64,000 nt of DNA from Nemopilema nomurai (lineage: Eukaryota > Cnidaria > Scyphozoa > Rhizostomeae > Rhizostomatidae): contig ML133496.1 in the NCBI GenBank assembly GCA_003864495.1, positions 2,757,631 to 2,821,630 on the forward strand. Reading direction: 5' to 3'. A program made the translations under genes and the position numbers. The notes below the pieces were generated by a model that did not search any database, was not told the origin of the DNA, and saw only the letters and a program-made list of their open reading frames with translations. Shown here piece after piece: positions 27,501 to 39,500 of the stretch (position 1 is its first letter; each line of letters begins with the position of its first letter).

Positions 27501-30500
27501 CAAATGCACGCTTAAAGATCTCGCAAGTCAAGACCCTGCTTTTCAGTCCTTATGCTTCTCATCGCATTAAGCAATCGATTTCATTTCAGGATCCCTGCTT
27601 GTTCCCCGTCGCAAAGTTACAAGAAACCCAGATGGTTAATATGTCGCGGTTAAAAGTTCTTTGGAAGCCACTAACTGCTCATTTGTTAGAGGTTAGTGGT
27701 TTTTGTGTGTATCAAATGAACTAGTGTCATTACCAGCAACAATTGACTTTAGCTTAATCAGTAACAACGCCAAGAAGCTCCCTTGTCCAGTATTCCTTTC
27801 TCGTTTCCTTGAAGACTTTTTGCTTTGAGGCTTGCTTGCTCATCGCAATTTTATTGAATCACAATTTCAATTGACCAACTAATCTGAATTCTGTACTTTT
27901 TAATATATTATTCTATGTATTCGATATGCTATCTAATTTAACATCTTATTCCTTTTGTTCAACATTTTATTCCATATTTTTCTTTACCATCATTTATCTT
28001 TATTATAAGGTGTTTCGTATCCTATTCCATTTATTTGATGTTTTATTCCATATGTCAAGTATACTTTTTTATCATTTTAAATGTCTTATATCATATTTTC
28101 TATCTTAAATTTCATGTTGCATTCGTAAAGACGCTCCTGGCTAACTAGAACCAAATTCTGATCCCATGCCGCCTTAAAGTATCCAGCATTATTTTGGTTT
28201 ATCATACCAAAGGAACTCAAAGATCCCCAGTTTGTTTCCGAAGCCTTGTATTACAATTGTTTACTTCGCTGCTGATGCCATTTCTGCCCCCAACAGGTAT
28301 CTCAACACCCACACACCAGGCTTCGCGAATGGGGTGCTGATGCTCTCACAGGCCTGGTCAGATCTGCAATGACCTTCGATTTTCAGAGTCCCATTAGCGA
28401 AGATTTGGTATGGTCAAGTGTACTCTTGTTTTTCTCTCAGCTGTACGTTTCAGTCTGAGCCTTATATTGTAAAAAATGTCACAACGAAAGGATTTCGATG
28501 TCATATGACTGGCACACAGCTGAAAGGATTTAACTTCCTATTTCACGTACAGGCGTATTATCGCACTGTTTAGCTAGGTGATTTACATTATCATGTTGTA
28601 CTTCTTGCCTTAAGACGGCTTTTATTCGCTTGTAAAGTCTCTTTGACAGCTGCAGTGTGACTGTACCAAGAAGTGGCCGCAATAGTCGGCCCCAGTCAGA
28701 GTCATTCATTTTGCTATTTTGTTGCCACTATCATGCTTTTGCCTCTTTTTTGCCTACTTGGGGCCCCTAACTGTATCCATTAGGCTTGAAAGTTAGCGGA
28801 AACAGTATGGCACATGATCGTTACGATAGGCATGTGATCATTACCGATAGTCACGTGATCGTTACCAATAGGCACGTGATCGTTACCAATAGGCACGTGA
28901 TCGTCACGATATACATGTTATCGTTTCGATAGGCACGTGATCGTTACTATAGGCACGCGATCGTTACGATATGCACGTGATCGTTTTGATAGGTACACGA
29001 TCAAATGACTTAGAAAGTAAACAAGCTCTCTCTTCTGCACCTCTTGTAGGCCCTTCAACAACTAATACTGCATCCCCTGCAAGAGATGGCTATCATTTCC
29101 TACACGGACGTGAGGCAACAGCAATACGAATGCGTGCTTCAGCTATTGCACGATAGCGCACCCAACCTCGGTCAGGCCTGGCCGCTGATGCTGCACATAA
29201 TCGGGCTTGCTACGAACCAGCAGACGTACGTCTCTACAGCTTTCGGCGCTTGGCCCCTTTTTGCACGACCAAAAGTCAACTAGCATCCCCCGGCGTAATG
29301 GGCAACGTTTTTCAGCTAAGCAAAAGTATCTTTAACAAAGCAGTGCGGTTGCTCTTGTCCCACTTGCTGTGTTGTTGTCCCTAGATATTGTCCAATTTGG
29401 AGAGAAATAATGAAAAGTAGAGCCTCTTGTATTCAGGAATATTCCACGGCCCTCATAATTTGCAGGCAGGGATTTTTTCTAGTTATTTTTAGAAGATGAT
29501 TTCCTTTCGGAGTATTTTGCTTGAGAAGCGTTTTATGAGGGATGTGATGGGTTATCTGTTGACGGAGACCGTGCTGTGATTCTTGGACCCACGCTCATCT
29601 CATGTTCATCCACTTTAGGGAAATACTCTTAACAAATAATCCCTTGCTTTGATTGAACTAAAGCAGATTGCTTTGTAAAGTGCAGTGCAATAGAAAACTT
29701 CCTGGTTGACTTCCTGCCTCGGTTTCAGGGAGACCATAATTCGTCAAGGCTTCCAGAGCCTGCAGCTTGTGGTGACTGATTATCTACCCATAATGCCATG
29801 CTGGTGTCTGCAAATCTTGATCGACGTTGTTGGGCAGTTTGGCCTCCAGCCTCAGGAGATAAACATCAGCTTGACCGCAATTGGGTTATTGGTATGGACC
29901 TTCATGGCTATGATTGTTATTTCAGTGCTCACAACTTCACTGGGTATTTTGTGCGATGACCGTAGTACTGTTTACGTAGAAACACTAATGTTGTTGTTGC
30001 TGTTACAATTGCGCCATTTTTGATTTTCTTGGCTGGTTTGGTCTAATGCTCCAGAAATTGAGAAGTTTCTGCTTAGTGCAGTACTCATGTTCCCTCCTCC
30101 CATTTGCTTGTTGAATCAACTGTCAATCTTTGTGGGTATTAAAATAAAGAAGAAGAACAATGTTTATGATTTCGTGGCCTAAAAGTCATATCATCCCCCC
30201 TCGACGCAATGTTATATGAGAAGCACTCAGACAGTTTAACCTTGCAAAAAAGAAAGTTAGTTTTGCTTGCGTACTAGAAACGATTATACCAATATCATCA
30301 ATATACCTTCTTGCAACATTTTATCTTTTAATGAACTATATCATATTCAGAAATTGTCAGTAACTATTTCGATTTCAGTACTATATTCCTGGCCTCTGAC
30401 TTTGTAAAAATTTGCTTTAACTTTGATTGCAGTGGAATCTTTCAGACTTCTTTTACCAAAACCGCACGGCACTGAAATTGGACCTAACCAATGCATACAA

Positions 30501-33500
30501 GCAACATGACGCAAGTGATGACACGGACGGCGAAAAGGGAATACTTGCGGGCTTGATACCAAACCTACTTGACAAAACAACAACGCCTTTTGACTCGTTA
30601 TGGATGTGCCTTTTCAGCAAACTGGGCGATTTGTGCGTCGACCCGCGGCCCGCTGTTCGCAAAAGCGCGGGACAAACTTTGTTTTCGACGATAAGCGCGC
30701 ATGGTGGATTGCTTGAGAATAAGACTTGGTACTCAGTGTTATGGAAGGTATGCATGTCCCAATTCGCTTCATTGTCAATGTTTCATATGTATTGTATCAG
30801 TACTTGATACCGCCAAGGGTATCGTGATCCTGAATTATAGTTTTGTTCTTTTCATCGGCATACCCTGTTTCTGTGCCTCGGCATCGTGTTCATGCTATTC
30901 TAGAAAATGCATGGATGCACAATAAAATGCATTTTGAAAGAGAATACTGGGTTATATGAAGCGGTGCAGATGTGTTGCAAAGTTTTTGGTCATAATTGCT
31001 AAATCCCTGTTAATTGGAGTGTAACTATCATCCCGCGTATTTGCCACTTAAAATCTTAGTGTATATACTCTTTTCATAATAGTTGATGCAAATTTTTTGA
31101 CCGGTACAAATTTTCTCTAAAAAAGGCCATACTAGCCAACAAATTTATTTAAATTTTTATTTTGATATTCCTATGAGGCATATTTCGTTTGTTCTTTCTT
31201 GGAACATGTGAGTTTGCGGTAATGCGGGACAAAAGCAAAAACAGGTGCCAGTTTATGGTGCAATGAACCCATTCGATCGATAGAGACAATGTCTCAGTGT
31301 AGTACATGCTTGTCTTCTGCAGGTATTGTTTCCACTTTTGGAGAAGGTGAAGACGATGTCATCGACCGCCGCTGATGTGCCGCCTCCCAGTGATGCCGCT
31401 GCGAAGCCGGGTAACATTCTTATTCATCACTCGCGGGATACCGCAGAAAAACAATGGGCCGAAACGCGGGTCCTTACACTCGCCGGCGTGTCGAGAGTAT
31501 TCAGCACGCGTAAAAAGACGTTAAAACAGCTGGATGAGTATCCGCGTGCGTGGGCGTTGCTGCTTGAAATGATCGAGGCGGGCGCGTTGAGCAGGAATAA
31601 CGAAGTTGCTCTTCACAGCTTGAAGAGTTTCCAGGACATTGCGCACGAGCAAGACCAGGCGGAGGAGAAGCAGCCGCAGCAAAAGGCCCACCCCAAAAGA
31701 TCACTCCTATCCAATCTGAAGATCAAAACACTGCGGTTTTTAGACACGGAGGATGAGGATGAAGATCTCTGGACACAAGCCTGGCGCGTCTGGTTGAGTA
31801 TAGGCCACATGTCAATGTCGGCTGGACATATAATATACAAGGCAAAAGACGAATCGGGTGATTTTGTTACCGAGACTAGATACCCAAAGCAAGACTTCCT
31901 CACTGCGCTACTGTGCGTTTTCCCGTCGCTGCTTGGGCGCATTTATAGGCGGTTCGGAATGGGCGATGTACAGCGGTTGTGTGAAGTCGTTCGACGGGCG
32001 GTTGCCATTCCGATTCACACGTCATCGTCGCCATTTTTAGTGCCATCTTTTAACGAGAACTGCCTGTCCTCGCTACAGCAAATAGTTATCTTTTCATTAA
32101 ATGCTCTGAGAGAGCCGGTACCGCAGTTTAACAACAAATCAATACTCGAAAACAGCGGAAAGTCGATGTACCCGGTTCTGTTCGAAACATTGCTGGCCTT
32201 TGTCGAGTACAGTTGTTGTCCGCCGAAAATTGAACCGGAGCCAATTCCGGTCCGGACTACAAAAGACAGTCGGTCGTCAAAGCACAAGCAAGGCGGCTGG
32301 GCGGTTATGAATTACGTTCCGTTCTCGGAAGAAAGCTTGAGAATCATTGTTGATCTTTTCGAAATTTCGCACAGAGAGGAGGCTGTGATTGAAGCGAGGG
32401 TACTTGAAGAATTTATTAAGGTCAGTCTCTTTTCCATTTTTGCTGTTTTACTCTGGTAACGAAAATTCCAATTGTTATTATTATAATTATCGGTAGCATA
32501 GTTATTGATTATTATTTGCTATCATATCTTTTTCATAGCGCAATGGAAGTATTTATTTAATGTATTTTAAGGTGCCTTCATTTGTTTTCAATCAGCTAAG
32601 TTTTGACATTCCTCAGTTCTACCTTGGTTAGATTGTTATTACTGAAAATAATGAACGATCTTAGCGATGATCGAAATTACGCATAATGGGAATGGAAATA
32701 AAATTATTTTAAAGTGTATTTAAAGCCAAATGGTTTCTCATTAAGTAACTATCAGTAAATCATTTATCTGGTAAGCGAAGATAACATTTGCTGTTTTTCA
32801 TAATACGCTTGTATAAAAGTCTTTCATGAAGCATGACATTTGGAGAAGCATCTTAGAACCGTAAGGTGAGTAACCTGGGTAAAGTGTGATATATATGCAA
32901 TATTATAGCATGACTGGTGTTTTTGTAGGTTTTACGTCTACCGTTAAAGCTGAAATATGCTTGTCCTGCCCAATCCACGTGGAATCTGGCTGTCGAATCC
33001 TTAATGAGAATGATTCGTTTGGGATTACCGATCCATCTGCAATCCGAAAATCAAGGTTTGTCTGTCACAAGCAATTCGGTGTATCATTTGGCGTTTATCT
33101 TCTAAACAATGGTATTATTTACTGTTGGTCAAATTAAAAAATTTATTGTTTGTTTAATTTTGAATGGTCTCGTATCCTGTGAAAGTTATGTTGCTTAAAA
33201 AGGCCTAATTATGTATAAATGTATTGTACGTTCTTTTCCCTAGTCTGTGCTATACAAATATCTAAGTAACCTTACGTCATAGTATATGCTAATTAATTAA
33301 AAATATTGCAATGAATTAAATAGAGATTCTAATCTTTCTCAAACTTGCAATCTCAACGCAAGCATGCATTCTGCATTGCTTTTCTAGATAGCTCTTTGCT
33401 TGTCTAACTGGGCCTTTCTATTGTGCACCCAGGCCACACTGATATGTCACTATGGAACAACCTAGCTGACGCCTTGGAAGACTTCCTCTTTTCAAACAGG

Positions 33501-36500
33501 TAAGAAAGACGGTCATTTCGTTGGTGCCAATCAGCCAGTTTGTTTGCAACAATATGCAGGCTACTAAATTATCCCATTGTAGAATTAAAGTCACCGCTGG
33601 CCCATTGTAGAATTTCGTGTATCCAAAATCGTACCTGTCTAACGTAGGTCTTTATTTCACCTTGGCAAGGGTATGTTATATTGTATCATATTCTTTTAAA
33701 ATTGTATTATATTATGTTAAATTATTGTATATTATATCATATTTTATTTATTTAATTTAAATATATTATATAATTTCATTGTATATTATATTATATTATT
33801 ATATTTTCATTATTATATTATATTTTATCATATTATATCATTGTTTATTATATTATATTATATTATATTATATTATATTTTAATTTATCATATTATATTT
33901 TATTGCATTATATCACTGTTTACTATATTTATTATATTATTTAATATCATATTATATTTTAAAATATTATATTATGTTATATTTTATCATGTTATATTAT
34001 TTTATTATGGATAACTAGATGGTACCTTATTTATCAGTTTAAGCATTCAGCCAGATATTGAGTCTAACGCCTTTTCTCTGATGTTTACATTCGCTGGAGG
34101 ATTTCTCCTTTGCTGCATGATGTCAGGACTGGACCTTGATCCGTGAAATCCTCATTTCTATGAACCCATATTCATCTCGCGAAGGTTACTTTGGTGCGAT
34201 TGATTCCCCGGTTCTTTTGAAGCCATAGCCTGTTGTCGAAAAGACAGTTAATTACCCGTCTGTCGGCTGCAAATGAAACGCTTCGCAGTCCCTTTTCTGA
34301 TCAAAATTCCAGGTTATTATAAAGTCCGATATTATCGCGTTTCGTGGCTAGAATTTGATCGTTTCGTCTGACTTTTTGTTGGTGATCTCTTGTTACTTTT
34401 AAATCAGTTTTCCCGCTCAACACGTAATTCTTCAGTATAAGTGAGCCAAAAGGTCTTTTGGCGTGCAATTCTGCACCCCGTATATGAGGGTAAATTCCAT
34501 TCTGATAAACGGACTGGGTAACAGGAGAACATTTGGTCATTGTAAGCTGGCTAGTAAAAATATACCAAGGCGCCCGTTTGCAATACTGAGCAATTTCTGT
34601 ATCGGAGGAAGCAGAGCCTATGGATCTCATCTTAGCTTAATCTGTACAAACCAGGGTATGGTTTTATGTCATGTAAGCAGCTTTGTTTCTTTCGTTTTGG
34701 CGATGTTTTGGATTAGATTGGATTGGATTGGATTTGGATATGGTGACCTGGATAAATCAGATCGGGCTTGGGTGGCATTTGCTTGGGGTACATCGATTCA
34801 CTGGGAGATAAAATTTCACTTTTACAGCTGAGCAACTGTGTACCGAATTGAAGATTTACTTGATTAAACTGAGAGTTACTTAATTAAGTTGCATTTATGC
34901 TGAATCGTATTCCCATTTAGTGCTTAGGTACGTTTCGTAAAGGGTACTTTGCAAATGGGTTCTCTACCACTTTTCAAGGGCTTATAAGCTTTCGTCAAGC
35001 AAGCCCCAATCATGTCGTGAATTATATTGTTTTGCTTGAATCAAGGTCGTTGAATTTTACTTATTTGGCCAAATACAGTTACAACTGATGACACAATATT
35101 TGATGAAGTTGTTTAACTTCAGTGACGAAGTTGCCTTTAACTATTTTAGTTAAGCAATCGCTATTACCTAATGCATGATTTTTCAAAGAAAAAAATAATT
35201 AGAAATTAAACATTAAGATGACTAATCTTCTTTTTTATTTTCATTTCATGGATGCTGGAGGACTTTCTTGTGGCTTTTGAAGATTCCAAATGTTCAGGAA
35301 ATTTCGAACTGAGCCCTTGGCTCAACTTGAAAATTCTAGTTGCTGATAAATGCCTGCATATTGAATAATTAGTTCTCCGTCCGTGTCCTAAGTAGCTAAT
35401 GCAAATTGTTTATTGCTGATATGTCAATTTATGCTGAAGTATTCCAATCTTTTTCCGGGCCTACTTTTGCGTTAACCTGCTTACGCCATTCATTTGCAGC
35501 CCGCCTCCGGAGGGTCATACCTTCGAGCAGCACAAAGCAGATGAACAGCTAGACATAACTGTGGTGACCCTTATTCGCGATGACATTCTGTCGCACGCTA
35601 ACTCGCTGCCAAAGGAATTCATTGACAGGCTGATGAGGCTGCTAAACCGAGGCTCCATACATTCGGCTGCATCCGGCAGCTTCGACGGTAAGATTACTAT
35701 TTTGGTTCGCCTCACAAAGTAGTCCTGAAATTGTGCTGATCGCATTATAGATTTGGCTGCGTTAGTCGAGGGCTACGACAGGAATCGATAATAGCTCCTT
35801 TTGTATTGATTTCAATCGCTGAAATCAAGTTAGCAATGGTGAGCTACAGTAAGTCCCCGCATATAAGAAACGACATGTAAGAAACTGCAGCCTGCCAGCA
35901 CAAAGAATATTTTCTCCTCTATAAGAAGCTAGCCAGCCTCATTTTTTCCCCAATTTCTTATAAATGATGCTAAATGGAGAAAATCTTTAAACAAAATTTA
36001 AACTTTTTCTGAGAAACTAGATTTGTTCAAAGTTAAGATAACAGTATTTTATACTTATTCCATCCATACTCATCTATTGGGGTTTCCTTTGTTACAATGA
36101 AACATGTTCCTTGAATTCAAAAAGATGTTTTTTTCACAAGAAAGCCTTCCATAAAAAGCAAATTTCCTAATGAACATCTAAGAAACCAGCCAGCCTGATT
36201 TGAAAATATTTTCTTACGTATAAGAAACTCAACAGCCTGATTTGATAATCTGCGTTACTTGTATGCGGGGACTTACTGTACTTGGTCACTATTGCATCAA
36301 GTCGAAGCAATTGCCTGATACTGAATGGAGCAATGCACAAAAGTCTATTCCTTAGTTTATTTCCTTATTTTCTTGAAAAATATTTCGAGGTAATTTTGTT
36401 GAACATGCAAAAAGTGATGTGGAAAGGTGTGGAGAATCTAATATTGTGGGGTCATTATTAGTGTTCAGGCATCAAGATGACGAAAACCTCAAGTTGTTAA

Positions 36501-39500
36501 AGTCTGTGACTGCAGTTTTGTAGGCTTGGGACCTAGTCCAAGGTCGTCCAAGAAAATGATTGGTCATCTCACCCCTAGGGTGGTGGCAAATGGTTTCTTA
36601 TTAGCGACAGTACAGAGGCTAAACGCTGTACTAGAGGGACTGGCTACTCTACGTCATCGTATTGTTGGCTAAAGATCAGTGTCATTCAATAATTTATTTT
36701 GCCTATTGCCATTTCGTGCGTATAACCAAGGTTGCTCTGCCTCAGGATATACCTTTGTGCGGTCGTATTTTGCAATTCACTGCGATTAGAATAATCCACT
36801 CAAGACAGTGCATTAATACAAAATAGTTCTGTTTCCCTTTCTGCTAGGAGACTCCTTGGTGTTTCCTGTTCGAGAAGAGTTCGCCAAGATCTGTTTCCAG
36901 GCGTTGCTGCAGTACTCCTTTGTCTCAAAGAAAGAGGAAAACGGTAGGTTCATGCTTTGTTTTAGAATTATCAGCTACGTAATAAGCAAGCCGAGTGTTG
37001 GAGCTGCCACGTTAACGTTCACGTCAGCTGTTGACAACGAATTATTGCATGTTTTAATGTTTTTTGGGGGATCCAAGATCTCTCTTGACGGATTTCTTCA
37101 CCTAGCTCAGAATGCAAGGACCTTTTTTTTGTCTTTCAACTCGCATGTTTGCAGAACCCCATCGCAAATCCTTGAACTTGCGCCTTATAAGATTAAATGA
37201 TTCATCCTCTGAGCTTCATCCTACTTCTTTTGCATTTGAAGATGTCACAAAAAAGTTGTGATTATTTTGCACTTCCGTGTTTATCTGAAAGTATAGTAAT
37301 GTTGAATTTTCAATCTATTTTTTTGCATTATTTATAGATGTGTTTTTTCACCATTTCCTTAATTCAAACGTCTTGATCTAATTAATTTGAATTTGAAGAC
37401 TCGATTCCCAGCTAAAGTATTGTTATGGTTTAAAACTCTACCGCTTGAATCTGGTAAAATTACTGAACTTTGTTCCTTTCTAATATTCCTGGATGCTTCC
37501 GGTAACTGAAGTGCATCGAAGCTAATAATAATTTTCAGGGGCTGGATATTATTATTATGTATAGGGACTGAATCCATTTTTTGTGTAGCTTTAAGCTGCA
37601 AGAGGTAATGTTTTGTTTTACCGACTCAGCATAATCTATTAAACAAATTTTTAAACACTTGTCATTTACCATATCTTTGTTGACGTTAAGAATTTTGATT
37701 CTGCCCTCGGTCCTGTAAATCTTGTTTCCTTTCCAGCGTCCGGCTCGATTTCCAAATTGGCCCTTTGTTCATTGGTGCAAAGGTGTAAGGATGTGCTGTC
37801 AAAATTCACCGAAGATGAACGACTTCAAGGACAATTTCCACTTCCCAGGTATGACGTATTTATTACTTGAGCTTTATCTGCTTTTGAAAATAGATTGTAT
37901 ACCATACATGCAATGAATAACATACTGAATGCACATAATTAAGAATAAGTTGACCCTGTCCCATTGGGTAGAAGCGACTACACTATTCAGGACTGGGCCA
38001 TAGTACAATTCTCCAGGAGGGTCATCCCAGTCCACTGGGTGTGTGGCGAAATTCATTTAGTACATTCAGAACTTCAACATAAACATTTTGGCACCCAACG
38101 TGGGTACGCCGCACACACATTTCGAATATGATTTATATTGATGTTGTACAAAGATCATTGACATTTGTACAGGGTAATATGACAACTAGTTTAATATGAC
38201 AAACCTATTATTCCCAGTACTCCAGTGTTGAGATTATTGTAATTTATTGATTCGTTAGCAAATTAAAATCTTTTTTCTACTCGTACCTGAAGCGGATGCT
38301 TTTTCTAGGGCGAGAATGGCCGAGATGTCCTTCGCAATAAAGGCAATAAGCACACTGATGCTGTCGCTAAAGAGAGCCAACCAAAACACTCCCGATGCAA
38401 GTACGTCATTCTAGCATTTCCTCATTCCCTTTCACGTACGGCATTCAAGGCTGGCTGTGCAGGTGACAAATGACCGGGTGCGAGGCAGTTACCTACGCAG
38501 CTACCCATTGAGTTTATTAGAAATGCTATTTATCCTCGGTCTGAACTCGATCTTGGTCCAATTTTATCGACTCTGGGATCTATATTGTCTCATTCTCCTC
38601 CCCTTATTTACCTTCCATTCTTCAAACGTCTCTGCTTTTTTGTAAATATCCTGGCCGTCTGTCACCGTAAAAATCTTCCTGGTTCACCCACTGTCGGCCT
38701 TCTGACACCCCCCCCCTCATTTCCTGGCCCTCTATAGTCGGGTCTTTTTATTTTTCAACCTTTCATCTATATCTTTGTTTTACCCTTTGGCGGTAATTAT
38801 CGTTTTGTATTTGGGTTGTGAAGGAAAATGTGTCTCACTAAATCCTAAATATTTAAGGGCTCTTGAGACCCCCGGATTCCTTTCCTTGTCATTCTCAATC
38901 AGTCTGCAGCATTTCAATGTTGCTTCAAAGTTTTCTTTTACATGCATGAGCCACCTTCAATCTCTCCTATCTTCTCGGCTATAACCTGCGGCTGAGCCAT
39001 GACATACAGTAGATTCTCAATTTTCTTTCTGCTCGGCCATAACCTCCTGTGGTGCCGGTGGGAGCCATGACATGAAAAAGTCTCACATACCCAGGCTAAA
39101 CGGTCGCTGTTAGTGGATCGGCCCTAGGTCAAATCACATAGAACAATAATAAAGGAAGATAATGGAAGGATAGAGAAACTTGGAAGAGGCATGTTGATAA
39201 TATGAAGAATGTAATGAATAAGGAGGGTGTGAGAAAGAAGTTCGGAATTGAGTCTTCGCGGTCGCAAGTGCAAAGCGGGGTATTTAGCTCTCATTGTGCT
39301 TCTTCAGTTGTTTCCCGTCGTCCTTACATATTTCGCGAAACAAAGAAAGCAACCCCCCCCCCCCCCCTAAGGTCTTACATCAACGTATGTTTTCGCTTCG
39401 TTTTGGTTGACGGCTCTGTCTTCACACAACATAAGGGGAGGGTGTAACCAAAGTCTCTGGGCATAGTCACTGCAACAGCCATCCGAAAATCGATCCCGTT

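Noticed and set aside
36856..37200. 114-codon plus-strand frame
   Set aside because: Only 36848-36943 is MON2 exon 26; the rest reads through its donor into the intron and loses similarity.
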